Shown piece by piece: positions 27,764-36,500 of a stretch of 64,000 nt of DNA. A model generated the notes under the pieces. The model saw only the letters and a program-made list of their open reading frames with translations, made no database searches and was not told where the DNA came from. The first letter of the stretch is position 1, and the number at the start of each line of letters is the position of its first letter. The DNA is taken from positions 62,001 through 126,000 of the forward strand of contig JAVBLW010000001.1 in the NCBI GenBank assembly GCA_031553215.1, written 5' to 3'. Position numbers and translations under genes: made by a program. The stretch is from JAVBLW01 sp031553215 (GTDB lineage: Bacteria; Bacillota_I; Bacilli_A; Acholeplasmatales; Anaeroplasmataceae).

Positions 27764-28531
27764 CTAAAACTCTATTCTTTCTTTTACTTCTAAACCTAAA
27801 TTATCAATTAAATCATATACATAATCAATATGATCACCACTTAACCTAAGTGGGTCATGAGCATCTACACCTACTATTAATTTAACAGGTTTGCCTACTA
27901 CTTCCTTAAAAAAATTATAATCTGGATATTTTTTTGTTTTACTATTACAATTTATTTCAAGATATACACCATACTTAATACATGAATCAATAATCATGTT
28001 CGCAACCTTTTTACAATCCTCATCAAAATAATCAAGACCAACCAAATATAAATCTGGATGTGCTAATATTTTAAACATTCCGGTACTAAGAGCATTTTCA
28101 ACATTTCTTGCATAAGCATACATATATTCCTTTGTCATCTCAACATAAGTATCAACATATTTGTCTCCTACTTTATAAAAATGTACCCCAAGAATCATGT
28201 AATCAAGATGCTTTAAAAGTCCCCTATAATATTCATCATGGCCTTCAATATATTCTGTTTCAATACCTTTTTTAAAAGATAATTCTTTAGTATTTATATT
28301 TTTTAACTGAATTAAATAATCATTATAGAATTGGTCCATATTCATGTTTTTATGCCCATATAGTCTATGGTAATCAAAATCACTAAACCAATCTTTGCAG
28401 ACAGGTGCATGATCCGATATTCCAAGTTCTTCATAGCCTAATCTAACGGCTTCTAAAACATAATCTTTAGCTTCTCCCACAGCATGGTTACATAATGCTA
28501 AATGTGTGTGATAATTCGTTTTTATTCTCAT
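27764..28531 (-). CDS. hisK: Histidinol-phosphatase, PHP family
   Basis: A 255-residue PHP-fold phosphatase supplying the histidinol-phosphatase step that the single-domain HisB lacks. Metal ligands lie in TNYHTHLALCNHA, ISDHAPV, GIETEYIEGHD and ILAHPDLYLV, with a terminal VGVDAHDP. It is the first gene of the his operon, preceded by AGGAGGT. The HisJ/HisK naming differs between species; the function is the same. Confidence 0.93.
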   Translation of the reverse strand: MRIKTNYHTHLALCNHAVGEAKDYVLEAVRLGYEELGISDHAPVCKDWFSDFDYHRLYGHKNMNMDQFYNDYLIQLKNINTKELSFKKGIETEYIEGHDEYYRGLLKHLDYMILGVHFYKVGDKYVDTYVEMTKEYMYAYARNVENALSTGMFKILAHPDLYLVGLDYFDEDCKKVANMIIDSCIKYGVYLEINCNSKTKKYPDYNFFKEVVGKPVKLIVGVDAHDPLRLSGDHIDYVYDLIDNLGLEVKERIEF

Positions 28532-28569
28532 TTTTACGCAACCTCCTAAAAAAAGCTATTCATTTAAAT

Positions 28570-28598
28570 ATTTTATCATATTTTTTAATAAATAACAA
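28570..28598 (-). promoter_or_regulatory. his operon promoter (TTGTTA-17-TAAAAT)
   Basis: TTGTTA (28593-28598) and TAAAAT (28570-28575) on the minus strand are 17 bp apart, about 40 bp before hisK. The leader is too short for a T-box, and no leader peptide with histidine codons is visible. Confidence 0.6.
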
Positions 28599-28628
28599 CA
28601 AAACACCCCTCAAAACAAACGGTTTCAA

Positions 28629-28656
28629 GAAAAAAACACTTACCGAAGTAAATGTT
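28629..28656 (-). terminator. Terminator of the ribU-type gene
   Basis: ACATTTAC-TTCG-GTAAGTGT, a stem capped by a stable UUCG tetraloop and followed by seven T residues, lies just after the ECF transporter stop codon. Confidence 0.9.
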
Positions 28657-28663
28657 CTTTTTC

Positions 28664-29278
28664 CTACTCTTTTTCAAATATATGCCTAGTTCTATTATGT
28701 ACAATAAACGTTACTATGCTTACAACCGTACTTAAGCATATATTAAACGGCAATACTCCAACGAATAAATATAACATCATGAAATTACTTTCATTTATTC
28801 CTGGAATCATACTAGACATTCCAATTATCGCTGCCATAGGATATTTTGCAATATGAACATATGCCGGAATTATTACTAACCAATTCGCAATCATTGCTCC
28901 TATACTCCAACCTATAATACCAGCACCTAATGCAAATAAAGAAGCCGAAACAGGGCTTTTCTTCTTCTTTAAACTTTTATAAACTAAACTAACAGCTAAA
29001 ACAACTATTACCGCCAATATTATATCAGCTAATTCGCCAACATACATAGTACTTGTACCACTAATAATTATCTTACCCAAAAATCTCATTAATACTAGCA
29101 TTAAACCTTCAACCATACCAAACATGAACACAGTTATTAATACTGGCAACATTGAGAAATTAAATTCCAAAAACTTTGGAAATATCGGTAATGGAAACTT
29201 TAAAAAACAATACAAAACTATTGTAATAGCTGACATTGCCGATAATATTACTACTTTTCTAACATCAAATTTTTTCAT
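28664..29278 (-). CDS. ribU: ECF transporter S component, riboflavin type (RibU-like)
   Basis: A 204-residue membrane protein with six hydrophobic segments, the substrate-binding subunit of an energy-coupling-factor importer. FLEFNFSMLPVLITVFMFG fits the riboflavin-specific S components, and the FMN riboswitch immediately upstream fixes the substrate as riboflavin. It would share the EcfA-EcfA'-EcfT module encoded elsewhere. GAGG precedes the ATG. It is monocistronic, with a terminator on each side. Confidence 0.88.
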   Translation of the reverse strand: MKKFDVRKVVILSAMSAITIVLYCFLKFPLPIFPKFLEFNFSMLPVLITVFMFGMVEGLMLVLMRFLGKIIISGTSTMYVGELADIILAVIVVLAVSLVYKSLKKKKSPVSASLFALGAGIIGWSIGAMIANWLVIIPAYVHIAKYPMAAIIGMSSMIPGINESNFMMLYLFVGVLPFNICLSTVVSIVTFIVHNRTRHIFEKE

Positions 29279-29292
29279 TTTTAACCTCTTTT

Positions 29293-29322
29293 CAAAAATA
29301 AAAGTCCTGAATTACCAGGACA
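29293..29322 (-). terminator. Riboswitch-controlled terminator upstream of ribU
   Basis: GTCCTG and CAGGAC pair around a six-base loop, followed by TTTTATTTTT on the minus strand, between the FMN aptamer and the ribU start. It is the likely expression platform (transcription attenuation). Confidence 0.8.
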
Positions 29323-29350
29323 TTAAAAAACAAAAAAGATAAACTTTTTT

Positions 29351-29452
29351 CTTCTTCCATCTAGACTGTACTATCGGTATAGGAATCTAACCTATTCATG
29401 CATTACGCTCGCGGACTTTACCGCCGGTCGGGAATTTCGCCCTGCCCTGAAG
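29351..29452 (-). promoter_or_regulatory. FMN riboswitch (RFN element)
   Basis: The minus strand carries the conserved RFN blocks in order: CTTCAGGGCAGGGCGAAATT, CCGACCGGCGGTAAAGTCCG, the variable arm, ATTCCTATACCGATAGTACA, and GTCTAGATGGAAGAAG closing the P1 stem against the 5' GAAG complement. FMN binding would favour the terminator at 29293-29322 and switch off riboflavin uptake. Confidence 0.95.
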
Positions 29453-29475
29453 TATAAAATTGATATTACAGTCTT

Positions 29476-29504
29476 ATTATACTCCCTGCTATATACTTTT
29501 TCAA
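29476..29504 (-). promoter_or_regulatory. ribU promoter (TTGAAA-17-TATAAT)
   Basis: TTGAAA (29499-29504) and TATAAT (29476-29481) on the minus strand at 17-bp spacing lie just upstream of the FMN aptamer. Confidence 0.85.
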
Positions 29505-29512
29505 TATAAACA

Positions 29513-29540
29513 TTACATATTAAAAATTATATGTTATAAT
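29513..29540 (+). promoter_or_regulatory. Promoter for the gtrA-like gene
   Basis: TTACAT (29513-29518) and TATAAT (29535-29540) lie 16 bp apart on the plus strand, back to back with the ribU promoter and 30 bp before the gene start. Confidence 0.6.
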
Positions 29541-29570
29541 ATTTGCATATTTTAGAAAAAGGATATTTAT

Positions 29571-29993
29571 ATGGAACAAACTAAAAAGAGAGAAACATTA
29601 ATACAATTTATAAAATTCCTATGCTTTTCACTAGGAGCAGGAATAATTCAAACAATTATATTCACTTTATTAAATGAACTAGCAAACCTTAATTATTGGA
29701 CATCATATCTTATTGCTTTAATTATATCTGTTCTTTATAATTTTACAGTTAATAGAAAATTTACATTCAAAGCTTCTAATAATATACAAAAATCAATGAT
29801 ACTAGCACTTTTATTCTACGTATTCTTTACCCCTTATTCTACACTTCTAACAAAATATTTAACTAACACACAAGGATGGAATGAATATTTAGTTTTATTT
29901 ATATGTATGGCACAAAATATGATATTAGAATTTCTATGGTCAAAATTTATTGTTTATAAAAATAATAATAAAATCGAAAATGAACGCATTTAA
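29571..29993 (+). CDS. GtrA family membrane protein
   Basis: A 140-residue protein with four transmembrane helices, the GtrA fold. QFIKFLCFSLGAGIIQTIIF in helix 1 and YNFTVNRKFTF after helix 2 (the NRxFTF signature) are diagnostic. GtrA proteins are thought to flip or position polyprenol-linked sugars during cell-surface glycan synthesis. No glycosyltransferase is adjacent, so the pathway is unknown. AAAGGA precedes the ATG. It converges on the MFS gene with a 4-bp overlap. Confidence 0.9.
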   Translation: MEQTKKRETLIQFIKFLCFSLGAGIIQTIIFTLLNELANLNYWTSYLIALIISVLYNFTVNRKFTFKASNNIQKSMILALLFYVFFTPYSTLLTKYLTNTQGWNEYLVLFICMAQNMILEFLWSKFIVYKNNNKIENERI

Positions 29994-30010
29994 CGTTCAT
30001 TTTTTATTTT
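29977..30010. terminator. Bidirectional terminator between gtrA-like and MFS genes
   Basis: AAAATGAACG (29977-29986) pairs with CGTTCATTTT (29994-30003). The loop contains both stop codons, and a T run follows on the plus strand. Confidence 0.85.
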
Positions 30011-31237
30011 CTCTTGAATTGTAATTGTATTACCATGCTTTACAAAACACATTGTAATTAATGCAAACATCATAAATACCGCAGCATACACAAATAAGAA
30101 TCCATAATCGTTAGAATTTCTATCAATTAAGAAACCTGCTAATATTGGAGTAATTATTTGAGCAGTCATAGAAAATGTATAATATAATCCCGTAAACTTC
30201 CCTACATTATTACTTCCAACCATCTCTAAAGCCATTGGATAACTATTCACATTAATAGTTGCCCACCCAGCTCCAATAAATGCAAACACTATAAAATAAG
30301 CAAATAAAGGCATATGGATAATAGCTACCGAAAATGCTACAAGCATTATTATAACACCAAGAATAACAGTTTTCTTTCTCCCTATTTGTTTAGCTAATAC
30401 TGATGCTGGAATAAATGCTGCGAAAGCACCTACTTGAGCTACCATCAAAGGTAGAGCAAAAGCACCATCTTTTAATTTCAAATTATAAATGACATATTTT
30501 GAAGCAAATGTTTCAACGGCATTAAAAGCAATATACCAAAATGCAACTGATAATAATATAAAAAATAGACTCTTTTTTTGTTCTTTAGTTAATTTAGTTT
30601 CTTCTAGAACTTCTTCTTTAATAGTTTTATTTATTTCTTCAGCTTCGTTTGTTAACTTATTCTCATCTATTGTTAAAAGAACTAATATTAAAGATATCAG
30701 CATAACCACTGCTACAACTACAAATAATGTTAAATTACTTCCCTCTTGTTTAAAGAAAATAAGTTCTAAAACTAATGCAACTACTACTCCAATATATCCA
30801 ACTATATTGATTATTGCATTAGCGTCACTTCTTAATGGTTTAGGTGTAATATCTGGCATTAAACTTACACCAGGAGATCTAAATAAACTCATAAATATAA
30901 GTACAAATCCAAGTACTGTTATAAATAAAATAAGACTATTACCATTACTAGCAATCGGAATAAAAATCATACTGATTACTACTCCTACAATACCTACTAT
31001 TATAAAAGGCATCCTCTTACCTATTTTTGTTTTTGTCTTATCCGACCAAATTCCTATAAACGGCAACAACACAACTGCTAATATATTATCCAAAGCCATA
31101 ATTATCCCAGTTTCCAAATTATTCAAATTGAAACCTTCTAATAATAAAGGAACTACTTTATTATATATTTCCCAAAACATTAATGTTGAAAAGAAAACTA
31201 ATCCAACAAAAAAAGTATTTCTAACATTTAACTTCAT
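29990..31237 (-). CDS. MFS transporter, SLC45/GPH-like sugar carrier
   Basis: A 415-residue twelve-helix permease. IGIWSDKTKTKIGKRMPFII after helix 2 is the loop typical of the GPH/SLC45 type sugar:cation symporters, and FRSPGVSLMPDITPKPLRSD (helix 4-5 loop) with RSDANAI is a second hallmark. A charged linker (about residues 195-220) separates the halves. The substrate is probably a sugar or glycoside, but nothing nearby identifies it. The convergent end overlaps the gtrA-like gene by 4 bp. Confidence 0.85.
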   Translation of the reverse strand: MKLNVRNTFFVGLVFFSTLMFWEIYNKVVPLLLEGFNLNNLETGIIMALDNILAVVLLPFIGIWSDKTKTKIGKRMPFIIVGIVGVVISMIFIPIASNGNSLILFITVLGFVLIFMSLFRSPGVSLMPDITPKPLRSDANAIINIVGYIGVVVALVLELIFFKQEGSNLTLFVVVAVVMLISLILVLLTIDENKLTNEAEEINKTIKEEVLEETKLTKEQKKSLFFILLSVAFWYIAFNAVETFASKYVIYNLKLKDGAFALPLMVAQVGAFAAFIPASVLAKQIGRKKTVILGVIIMLVAFSVAIIHMPLFAYFIVFAFIGAGWATINVNSYPMALEMVGSNNVGKFTGLYYTFSMTAQIITPILAGFLIDRNSNDYGFLFVYAAVFMMFALITMCFVKHGNTITIQEKIKNER

Positions 31238-31266
31238 ACATGTACTCCCTTGTATAATAATTCTAA

Positions 31267-31728
31267 TTATATTGTTTTTTCATCTTTATTCTTTTTTATT
31301 GCAAAGGCTACTAAATTTGCAATTATTATACATGCAATAATTATTCCTATACACATATACATTACAGAATCCTTATATGCATGTAAGAATACAAAAATTG
31401 GATTTATTAAGAATAAAATTGGAAAAGCCAATATATATTCAACTCCTAAATTATATTTATCATTTAAATATGCCATAAATAACAACAAAATAATCCCAAT
31501 TCCTGTTTTAATAGGGGATATATCTTTTTTTAATCCACTTATAATAGCAATAACAACAAATGATATAACTACCAAAGTACTAAATATATAACCAAACAAT
31601 TTAGCATCTCCATAATTACCTTTAAATCCAGTAGCTACAAATCCTATATTAAATGCAGCCATCATTTGAATTAAAATACCTGATAAAAGCCAAACAGTTA
31701 TTAATATTAATCCACCAGTTCTTTTCAT
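31267..31728 (-). CDS. Uncharacterised four-helix membrane protein
   Basis: A 153-residue hydrophobic protein with four likely membrane helices and a lysine-rich C-terminus (KKNKDEKTI). I do not recognise the family. The start at 31726-31728 follows GGGGAGA; the longer frame (MWGENK) reads through that site. It is 29 bp upstream of the MFS carrier and probably co-transcribed, so it may assist or accompany that transporter. The intergenic stretch 31747-31821 shows nothing clear. Confidence 0.75.
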   Translation of the reverse strand: MKRTGGLILITVWLLSGILIQMMAAFNIGFVATGFKGNYGDAKLFGYIFSTLVVISFVVIAIISGLKKDISPIKTGIGIILLLFMAYLNDKYNLGVEYILAFPILFLINPIFVFLHAYKDSVMYMCIGIIIACIIIANLVAFAIKKNKDEKTI

Positions 31729-31821
31729 TTTATTTTCTCCCCACATAATAGTAATTACATTTATAAAAACTAATAACTATCTATTATTTTATAGGGGGCA
31801 ACTAATAAAAGCAATGTTTTT

Positions 31822-32550
31822 CTAATATTTTATTCTATTAAAATCTAAATTTGATTTTTTTGCCTGTGAATGTTGAAATTTTCTAGGTACATTATATAGT
31901 TGTCCATCTTTAAAAAAATGTGCCCCGGTTTGTTTAAACCAAAATGGAACGCCTTTTCTTACACATTGTTCCCTAATACTTATAATCCAGTTATAATCAC
32001 ATACACGTGCATCTAATCCAGATTCTCCACCTGCTACTACCTCATCGATCGTATCATCTAAATACTTTTCTATATCAAGATTTTCAAGCAATGGTTCATT
32101 AATAATGACTTTATGTTTTATAGGCAATCTCATAAAAATTGGCAACCTATAATCAACCATTTCCTGATTTTCTACTGTACAACCAATATGAACATTATCG
32201 TATCCACTTCCCCAATCATTTGGTAGGACACTTTCTAATCTATCAATTCTTTTAGTAATAAAGAAAAATTCACAATCACTACGTTCTCTTATCATATTCC
32301 ATGCATCACATCTGTATAAATCACAATCTTCTAATAAAAAATCAGATGTGAAACAAGTCCAAAAGAAAGTACCACTTGGATACTTATAACTTCCATCTTT
32401 ATTCTTTTGTATAGGTAATAAGAAATCACCAGTTTTGTAAACAATACTTGCATCTTTACCATGTCTTTCATCAGCACGATAAACATAACAATATTTGCAA
32501 CCAGCACTCTTCTTATGGCATCCATGCCATAAATTCCACATCTTATGCAT
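31822..32550 (-). CDS. DUF5131 family protein (phage Gp37-like, cysteine-rich radical-SAM-like)
   Basis: A 242-residue DUF5131 protein. The family hallmark is at the N-terminus: NLWHGCHKKSAGCKYCYVYR, with three cysteines spaced for an iron-sulfur cluster. ERHGKDASIVYKTGDF, FFITKRIDRL, VHIGCTVENQ and VVAGGESGLDARVCDYNWI follow in the usual order. The family is found in phages and bacteria and has no firm biochemical function that I know of. The ATG at 32548-32550 is 4 nt from GGTGG. It lies beside the RHS module, but membership in it is not shown. Confidence 0.85.
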   Translation of the reverse strand: MHKMWNLWHGCHKKSAGCKYCYVYRADERHGKDASIVYKTGDFLLPIQKNKDGSYKYPSGTFFWTCFTSDFLLEDCDLYRCDAWNMIRERSDCEFFFITKRIDRLESVLPNDWGSGYDNVHIGCTVENQEMVDYRLPIFMRLPIKHKVIINEPLLENLDIEKYLDDTIDEVVAGGESGLDARVCDYNWIISIREQCVRKGVPFWFKQTGAHFFKDGQLYNVPRKFQHSQAKKSNLDFNRIKY

Positions 32551-32591
32551 ATAACCACCATATTCATTTTATCATAACAAAAACTATTAAC

Positions 32592-32738
32592 CTAGTATTT
32601 AATAATTTGGTTTTGTATAATATTACTTATCTTCATAATCTTTAATAATAGTTTAAGATTTTTTGTAACACGCTTCTTGCTGTAGCCTAAATCTTCTAAT
32701 AATGAACCTAGTCTTCCTTTGCATGCAATTAATTTCAT
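32592..32738 (-). CDS. Putative 48-residue basic peptide, possible gene remnant
   Basis: A short open frame with a strong ribosome-binding site (AAGGAGGT, 8 nt before the ATG) encodes a basic helical peptide beginning MKLIACKGRLGSLLEDLGYS and ending NQIIKY. The GRLGSLLEDLGYSKKRV stretch faintly recalls the S4-type N-terminus of RluA/RluD pseudouridine synthases, so it could be the stump of a lost gene, but the match is weak. It fills the gap between the RHS module and the DUF5131 gene. The remaining 32739-32913 holds a small GGACA/TGTCC hairpin (32807-32821) and the terminator below. Confidence 0.45.
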   Translation of the reverse strand: MKLIACKGRLGSLLEDLGYSKKRVTKNLKLLLKIMKISNIIQNQIIKY

Positions 32739-32855
32739 TTATATAACCTCCTTCTTGTAAATTACCTAGTGTTAACCCTAGACACTTACAATTTTAAGGG
32801 GGCTGTGGACACAATTTGTCCTTGTGAAAAAAAGATTAAAATTTTTTTAGATAAT

Positions 32856-32893
32856 AAAAAAAGGACAATCTCTTTTTTAATTGAGAATGTCCT
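32856..32893 (-). terminator. Terminator at the end of the RHS module
   Basis: AGGACATTCTC pairs with GAGATTGTCCT (one mismatch) and is followed by eight T residues on the minus strand, just after the putative immunity gene. Confidence 0.9.
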
Positions 32894-32913
32894 CTGTACT
32901 TAAATATTGTAAT

Positions 32914-33495
32914 TTAATTAATTTTTATTTTATTCCAAACTTTTTTTGGATCATTATCATCTATCGATAAACAATAAATGTTATTTGAAATTATTTCTTT
33001 CTTTATATCAGCTTCAAAACTTAAATAATTATCGTATTCTTTGTCATTTATAATAAAATACTTTTTACCAATTTTTCTACTACTTTTATAATCCTCAAAA
33101 TCAACTTTAATAATATAGCATTTTTCATTATACTTCAAGGAAAACTCATAGCCAACCTTTGCTTTATCAATAACTAATAATACATCCTCTAATCTTACTA
33201 TCATCGGTTGAAATTTCTCTTTTCGAATATAATTTCCCAATTTTATTTTATTCTTTTTTTTATTGTCGGATACATTTAGTAATCTAATACCACAAAACAA
33301 AATACATGGATAAAATACAATTAACATAATGAATCCTAAAATATACCAAATAATTTTGTATGGTATTTCAACAGGCAGTAATCTAATCACCACCGGTATT
33401 AAAAAAATAATTATTAAACTAATCAATGTCACAAGTTCTTTTTTGTAGTTTATATCGTTAGTTTTCGCTGAAAAAAGTCTTTTTAATAATTTCAT
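32914..33495 (-). CDS. Two-helix membrane protein, candidate immunity protein for the RHS toxin
   Basis: A 193-residue protein of no recognised family. A short basic head is followed by two transmembrane helices (about residues 22-42 and 47-72) and a cytoplasmic alpha/beta domain of about 110 residues (QPMIVRLEDVLLVIDKAKVG, then YIIKVDFEDYKSSRKIGKKY). GAGGTG precedes the ATG, 14 bp after the RHS stop. In polymorphic-toxin loci the gene directly after the toxin commonly encodes immunity. A membrane-embedded immunity protein would suit a toxin whose C-terminus is hydrophobic. This role is inferred from position only. Confidence 0.6.
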   Translation of the reverse strand: MKLLKRLFSAKTNDINYKKELVTLISLIIIFLIPVVIRLLPVEIPYKIIWYILGFIMLIVFYPCILFCGIRLLNVSDNKKKNKIKLGNYIRKEKFQPMIVRLEDVLLVIDKAKVGYEFSLKYNEKCYIIKVDFEDYKSSRKIGKKYFIINDKEYDNYLSFEADIKKEIISNNIYCLSIDDNDPKKVWNKIKIN

Positions 33496-33509
33496 ACTGA
33501 TACACCTCT

Positions 33510-36500
33510 TTAATATGCATATTTATAATTACTTGCTACGTCTATACTATGATTGTCAAATAATCCATTAAATATCGTTGCTGGTAATGAATACACCACA
33601 TTTAAGAATAACATTTTCCCAAAAGTTTGTGCCGAAATTCTTCCGATTTGTCCATTTAATAATTTTGTATTTATTTGCTTTGATATAGCACTAATGCTCC
33701 CTCTTCCTGAATTAAAACCGGGAATTTTAACTCTATCTAAAATTCCAGCTGTCATTCCAGAAACAGATCCTACCAATAATGACGTCAAGAATATTTCAGA
33801 AAAAGAATAATTTCTTTTTCCATTTAGATTTTCTAGTCCCATACCAATAGATGTAGTTGAAAATCCCGTAATAAACGCAGTTGCAACTGGACCAAAGAAC
33901 GGTGTTAATACTCCACCAATTGCTCCACCTATTACAGAAGCTCCGAACATTTCCCAAGACCATGTAAATTTGCCCGTTATTGCAAAAGAAATTCCTTCGC
34001 TTACTGCATAACTAGCTCCACCTACCAGGGCGCCTATTCCTGCTCCAATCAATAAAGCAAGTATAACTGAATGACCACTAGGATCGGCATAAAGAATCGG
34101 GTTATTTCCACAATAGCAGTATAAATTAAGCCCATTAATGCTTTCAGGTTCTAAATAATCGATTGAATCTGGAGATATGAAACGTCCGATTTCAGGGTCA
34201 TAATATCTCGCATTACAATAAAACATAGATGTTTCACTATCATAATAATAGCCTCTATATCTAAATGGATTGATACTGGCTATATCATCAATATTAACAA
34301 TAATTTCATGATTTCCCCATGCATCGTAAGTATATTTTGCGACAAGTTTTCCTTCTCCATCTATTATTTCTAAAATATCTCCTTGAATGTTTTTTAGATA
34401 ATAATATCTTTTAGTTACACCATTTCCTCTATTTATTTCAAATCCTAATATTCCATTTACTCCATAAATATATTTTATTTCATATTCTTCTTTTGATGGA
34501 TATGTTGGTTCTTCAAAATATGTTGCTAAATATGTATCATATTTTATTCTTATTTCTTTTAATATTCTATTGCCTTCTAATATATATCGAGTTTCTTCAT
34601 TTTTATTTTTCTTATATGTTCTTATATTAGAAGCATTATATTTATATAAAATATCATCGACATTTATTAAATTTCTAATATCCCATTTTAACACTTTACC
34701 TTTATATATTACGGGATTACCTAATTCGTTGTATGTTATTTCTTTATTATCATATTCAACTAATAAATCGTTATTATAATTATATATCTTTTTAATTCCA
34801 TTGGAAAGGTTTTCCAAGCAATATCTATAATTTGTTTTCGATATTATATTTCCGTTATTATCATAGTCATATGTATAGCTATAATCTAATTCCATATTAT
34901 CTTCTCTTATTAAACGATTTAAGTCATCATAAATATATCTATTATTTTCTTTACTTCCTTTTATTTCTTTAATATTTCCTACTGAATCATAAATATATTT
35001 TGTTCTAGCTAATCCATTATTTGTTTTTGTTTCTACTGATGTAATTAAATCTGATGTATGATTATTTTTGCTTAAATATGTATATTTGCTTTCGATTAGA
35101 TGACATTTATTAGAATCTATTATTTCTAATTTCTCTAGCCTGTTTAATTTATCATTTGTTAATTCTATATTTAAATTATTATTATAAATTACAGTCTTTA
35201 GGCTTCCAAATGTGTCATATCCATAGATATACTCTTGACTGTCATCGGCATATTCGTATTCCAATTTAGAAGCATTTCCATCGATATCATAATCTAGAGT
35301 TTTAATATAATCGTTATTTATCTCTTTTATTAGGGTTTCTTTTTCGTAAATATATGACGCCTCAAACGGTATTTCATTTGTATAATCGATTGTTTTATTT
35401 AATTTATCATCCAAATATCCGTATTTTAAGATTGTTGCTTTTTCTCTATCTGTTATTTTTTCGACTTCTAATATCTCACTATATTGGTTTTTTTTAATTT
35501 CATACCCTTCATTGGTTTTATATAACGTTTTATAAACATCTAATCCATCTTCGATATATTCACTAAAACTAACATATAGTTCTCCATTAATTTTAACTTC
35601 TTGTTGTCTGCCGAAACAATCATATTCAAATTCATATGTGTTATTTTGGTTTGTTAAGGCTTTAAGCAAGCCTTTTTCATATTCCATGGTGTTATAATTA
35701 TTTTCACCATTTGTAGTTGATGAAATTGATATAATTTCTTTGGTTTCATAATCAACCCCATAATTAATACTCTGGTTTTTACTATTCGTTACTCGTTCTA
35801 CTATTGCTGTATCTTCTAAGTAATCATATGTAGTTTCATTTCCTAGGGTGTCTATATTACATATTATTTTTCCTGTTTCATCAACTTTTGTTTCGTCATA
35901 GTATTTCAATGATGGATTTGATTTATGGTATATTATTTTTTTTATAGCTTGTCCATATGTGTTATAATATTGCTCGGTTATCATACCTTGGGGATTTATT
36001 GTTCTTACTAGTTTGTTTTGTTTATTATATTCATATTTTGTAATATATTCATTAACTTTTCTATCTATTATATATCCTGTTAAATCATACTCTTCTTTTA
36101 CTACATTAGCGCATTGTCTAATTAGATTCGAATTGTCATCATAATTGAAGTATCCCTCAATTTTTGTTACAAATTTGCCGTTTTTTTCTCCATTATTGGT
36201 TTTAGCTTCAATAATTTCATTATAGCATTCATATATTTTATTACCGCAACAGTCATATTCGCTATATATGTAATCTCCTGTTGATAATCTTATGCTTTCA
36301 AAAAGACACTCTCCATTATTATTACTATAATTTAGGATGATTTGAATTTCTTCTGGTTTGATTACTCTGCCTTCTAAATCTTCATCTAGGACAACTTGTA
36401 TTGCCTTAAACTGTTTTCCTTTGTTTTTGTAATCAAATATCATTTTATAGGTTTTTGTTTTATTTGAATATTTTACATTACATTCAATTTGAAATTTAGC

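Noticed and set aside
28617..28625. AAACGGTTT near the his promoter and AAACCGTTT near 6555, a possible shared LacI-type operator
   Set aside because: A 9-bp palindrome of this composition is expected about once in 64 kb of such AT-rich DNA, and the flanks do not match each other.
28610..28626. TGAAACCGTTTGTT as a cre site for the his operon
   Set aside because: The 3' half lacks the required CA of the CcpA consensus.
28532..28663. T-box or histidine leader upstream of hisK
   Set aside because: The space is too short, no T-box sequence is present, and the hairpin there is the terminator of the preceding gene.
30489..31340. 283-codon plus-strand open frame opposite the MFS gene
   Set aside because: It is the antisense shadow of a clear twelve-helix transporter and has low-complexity Ile/Thr/Asn content with no ribosome-binding site.
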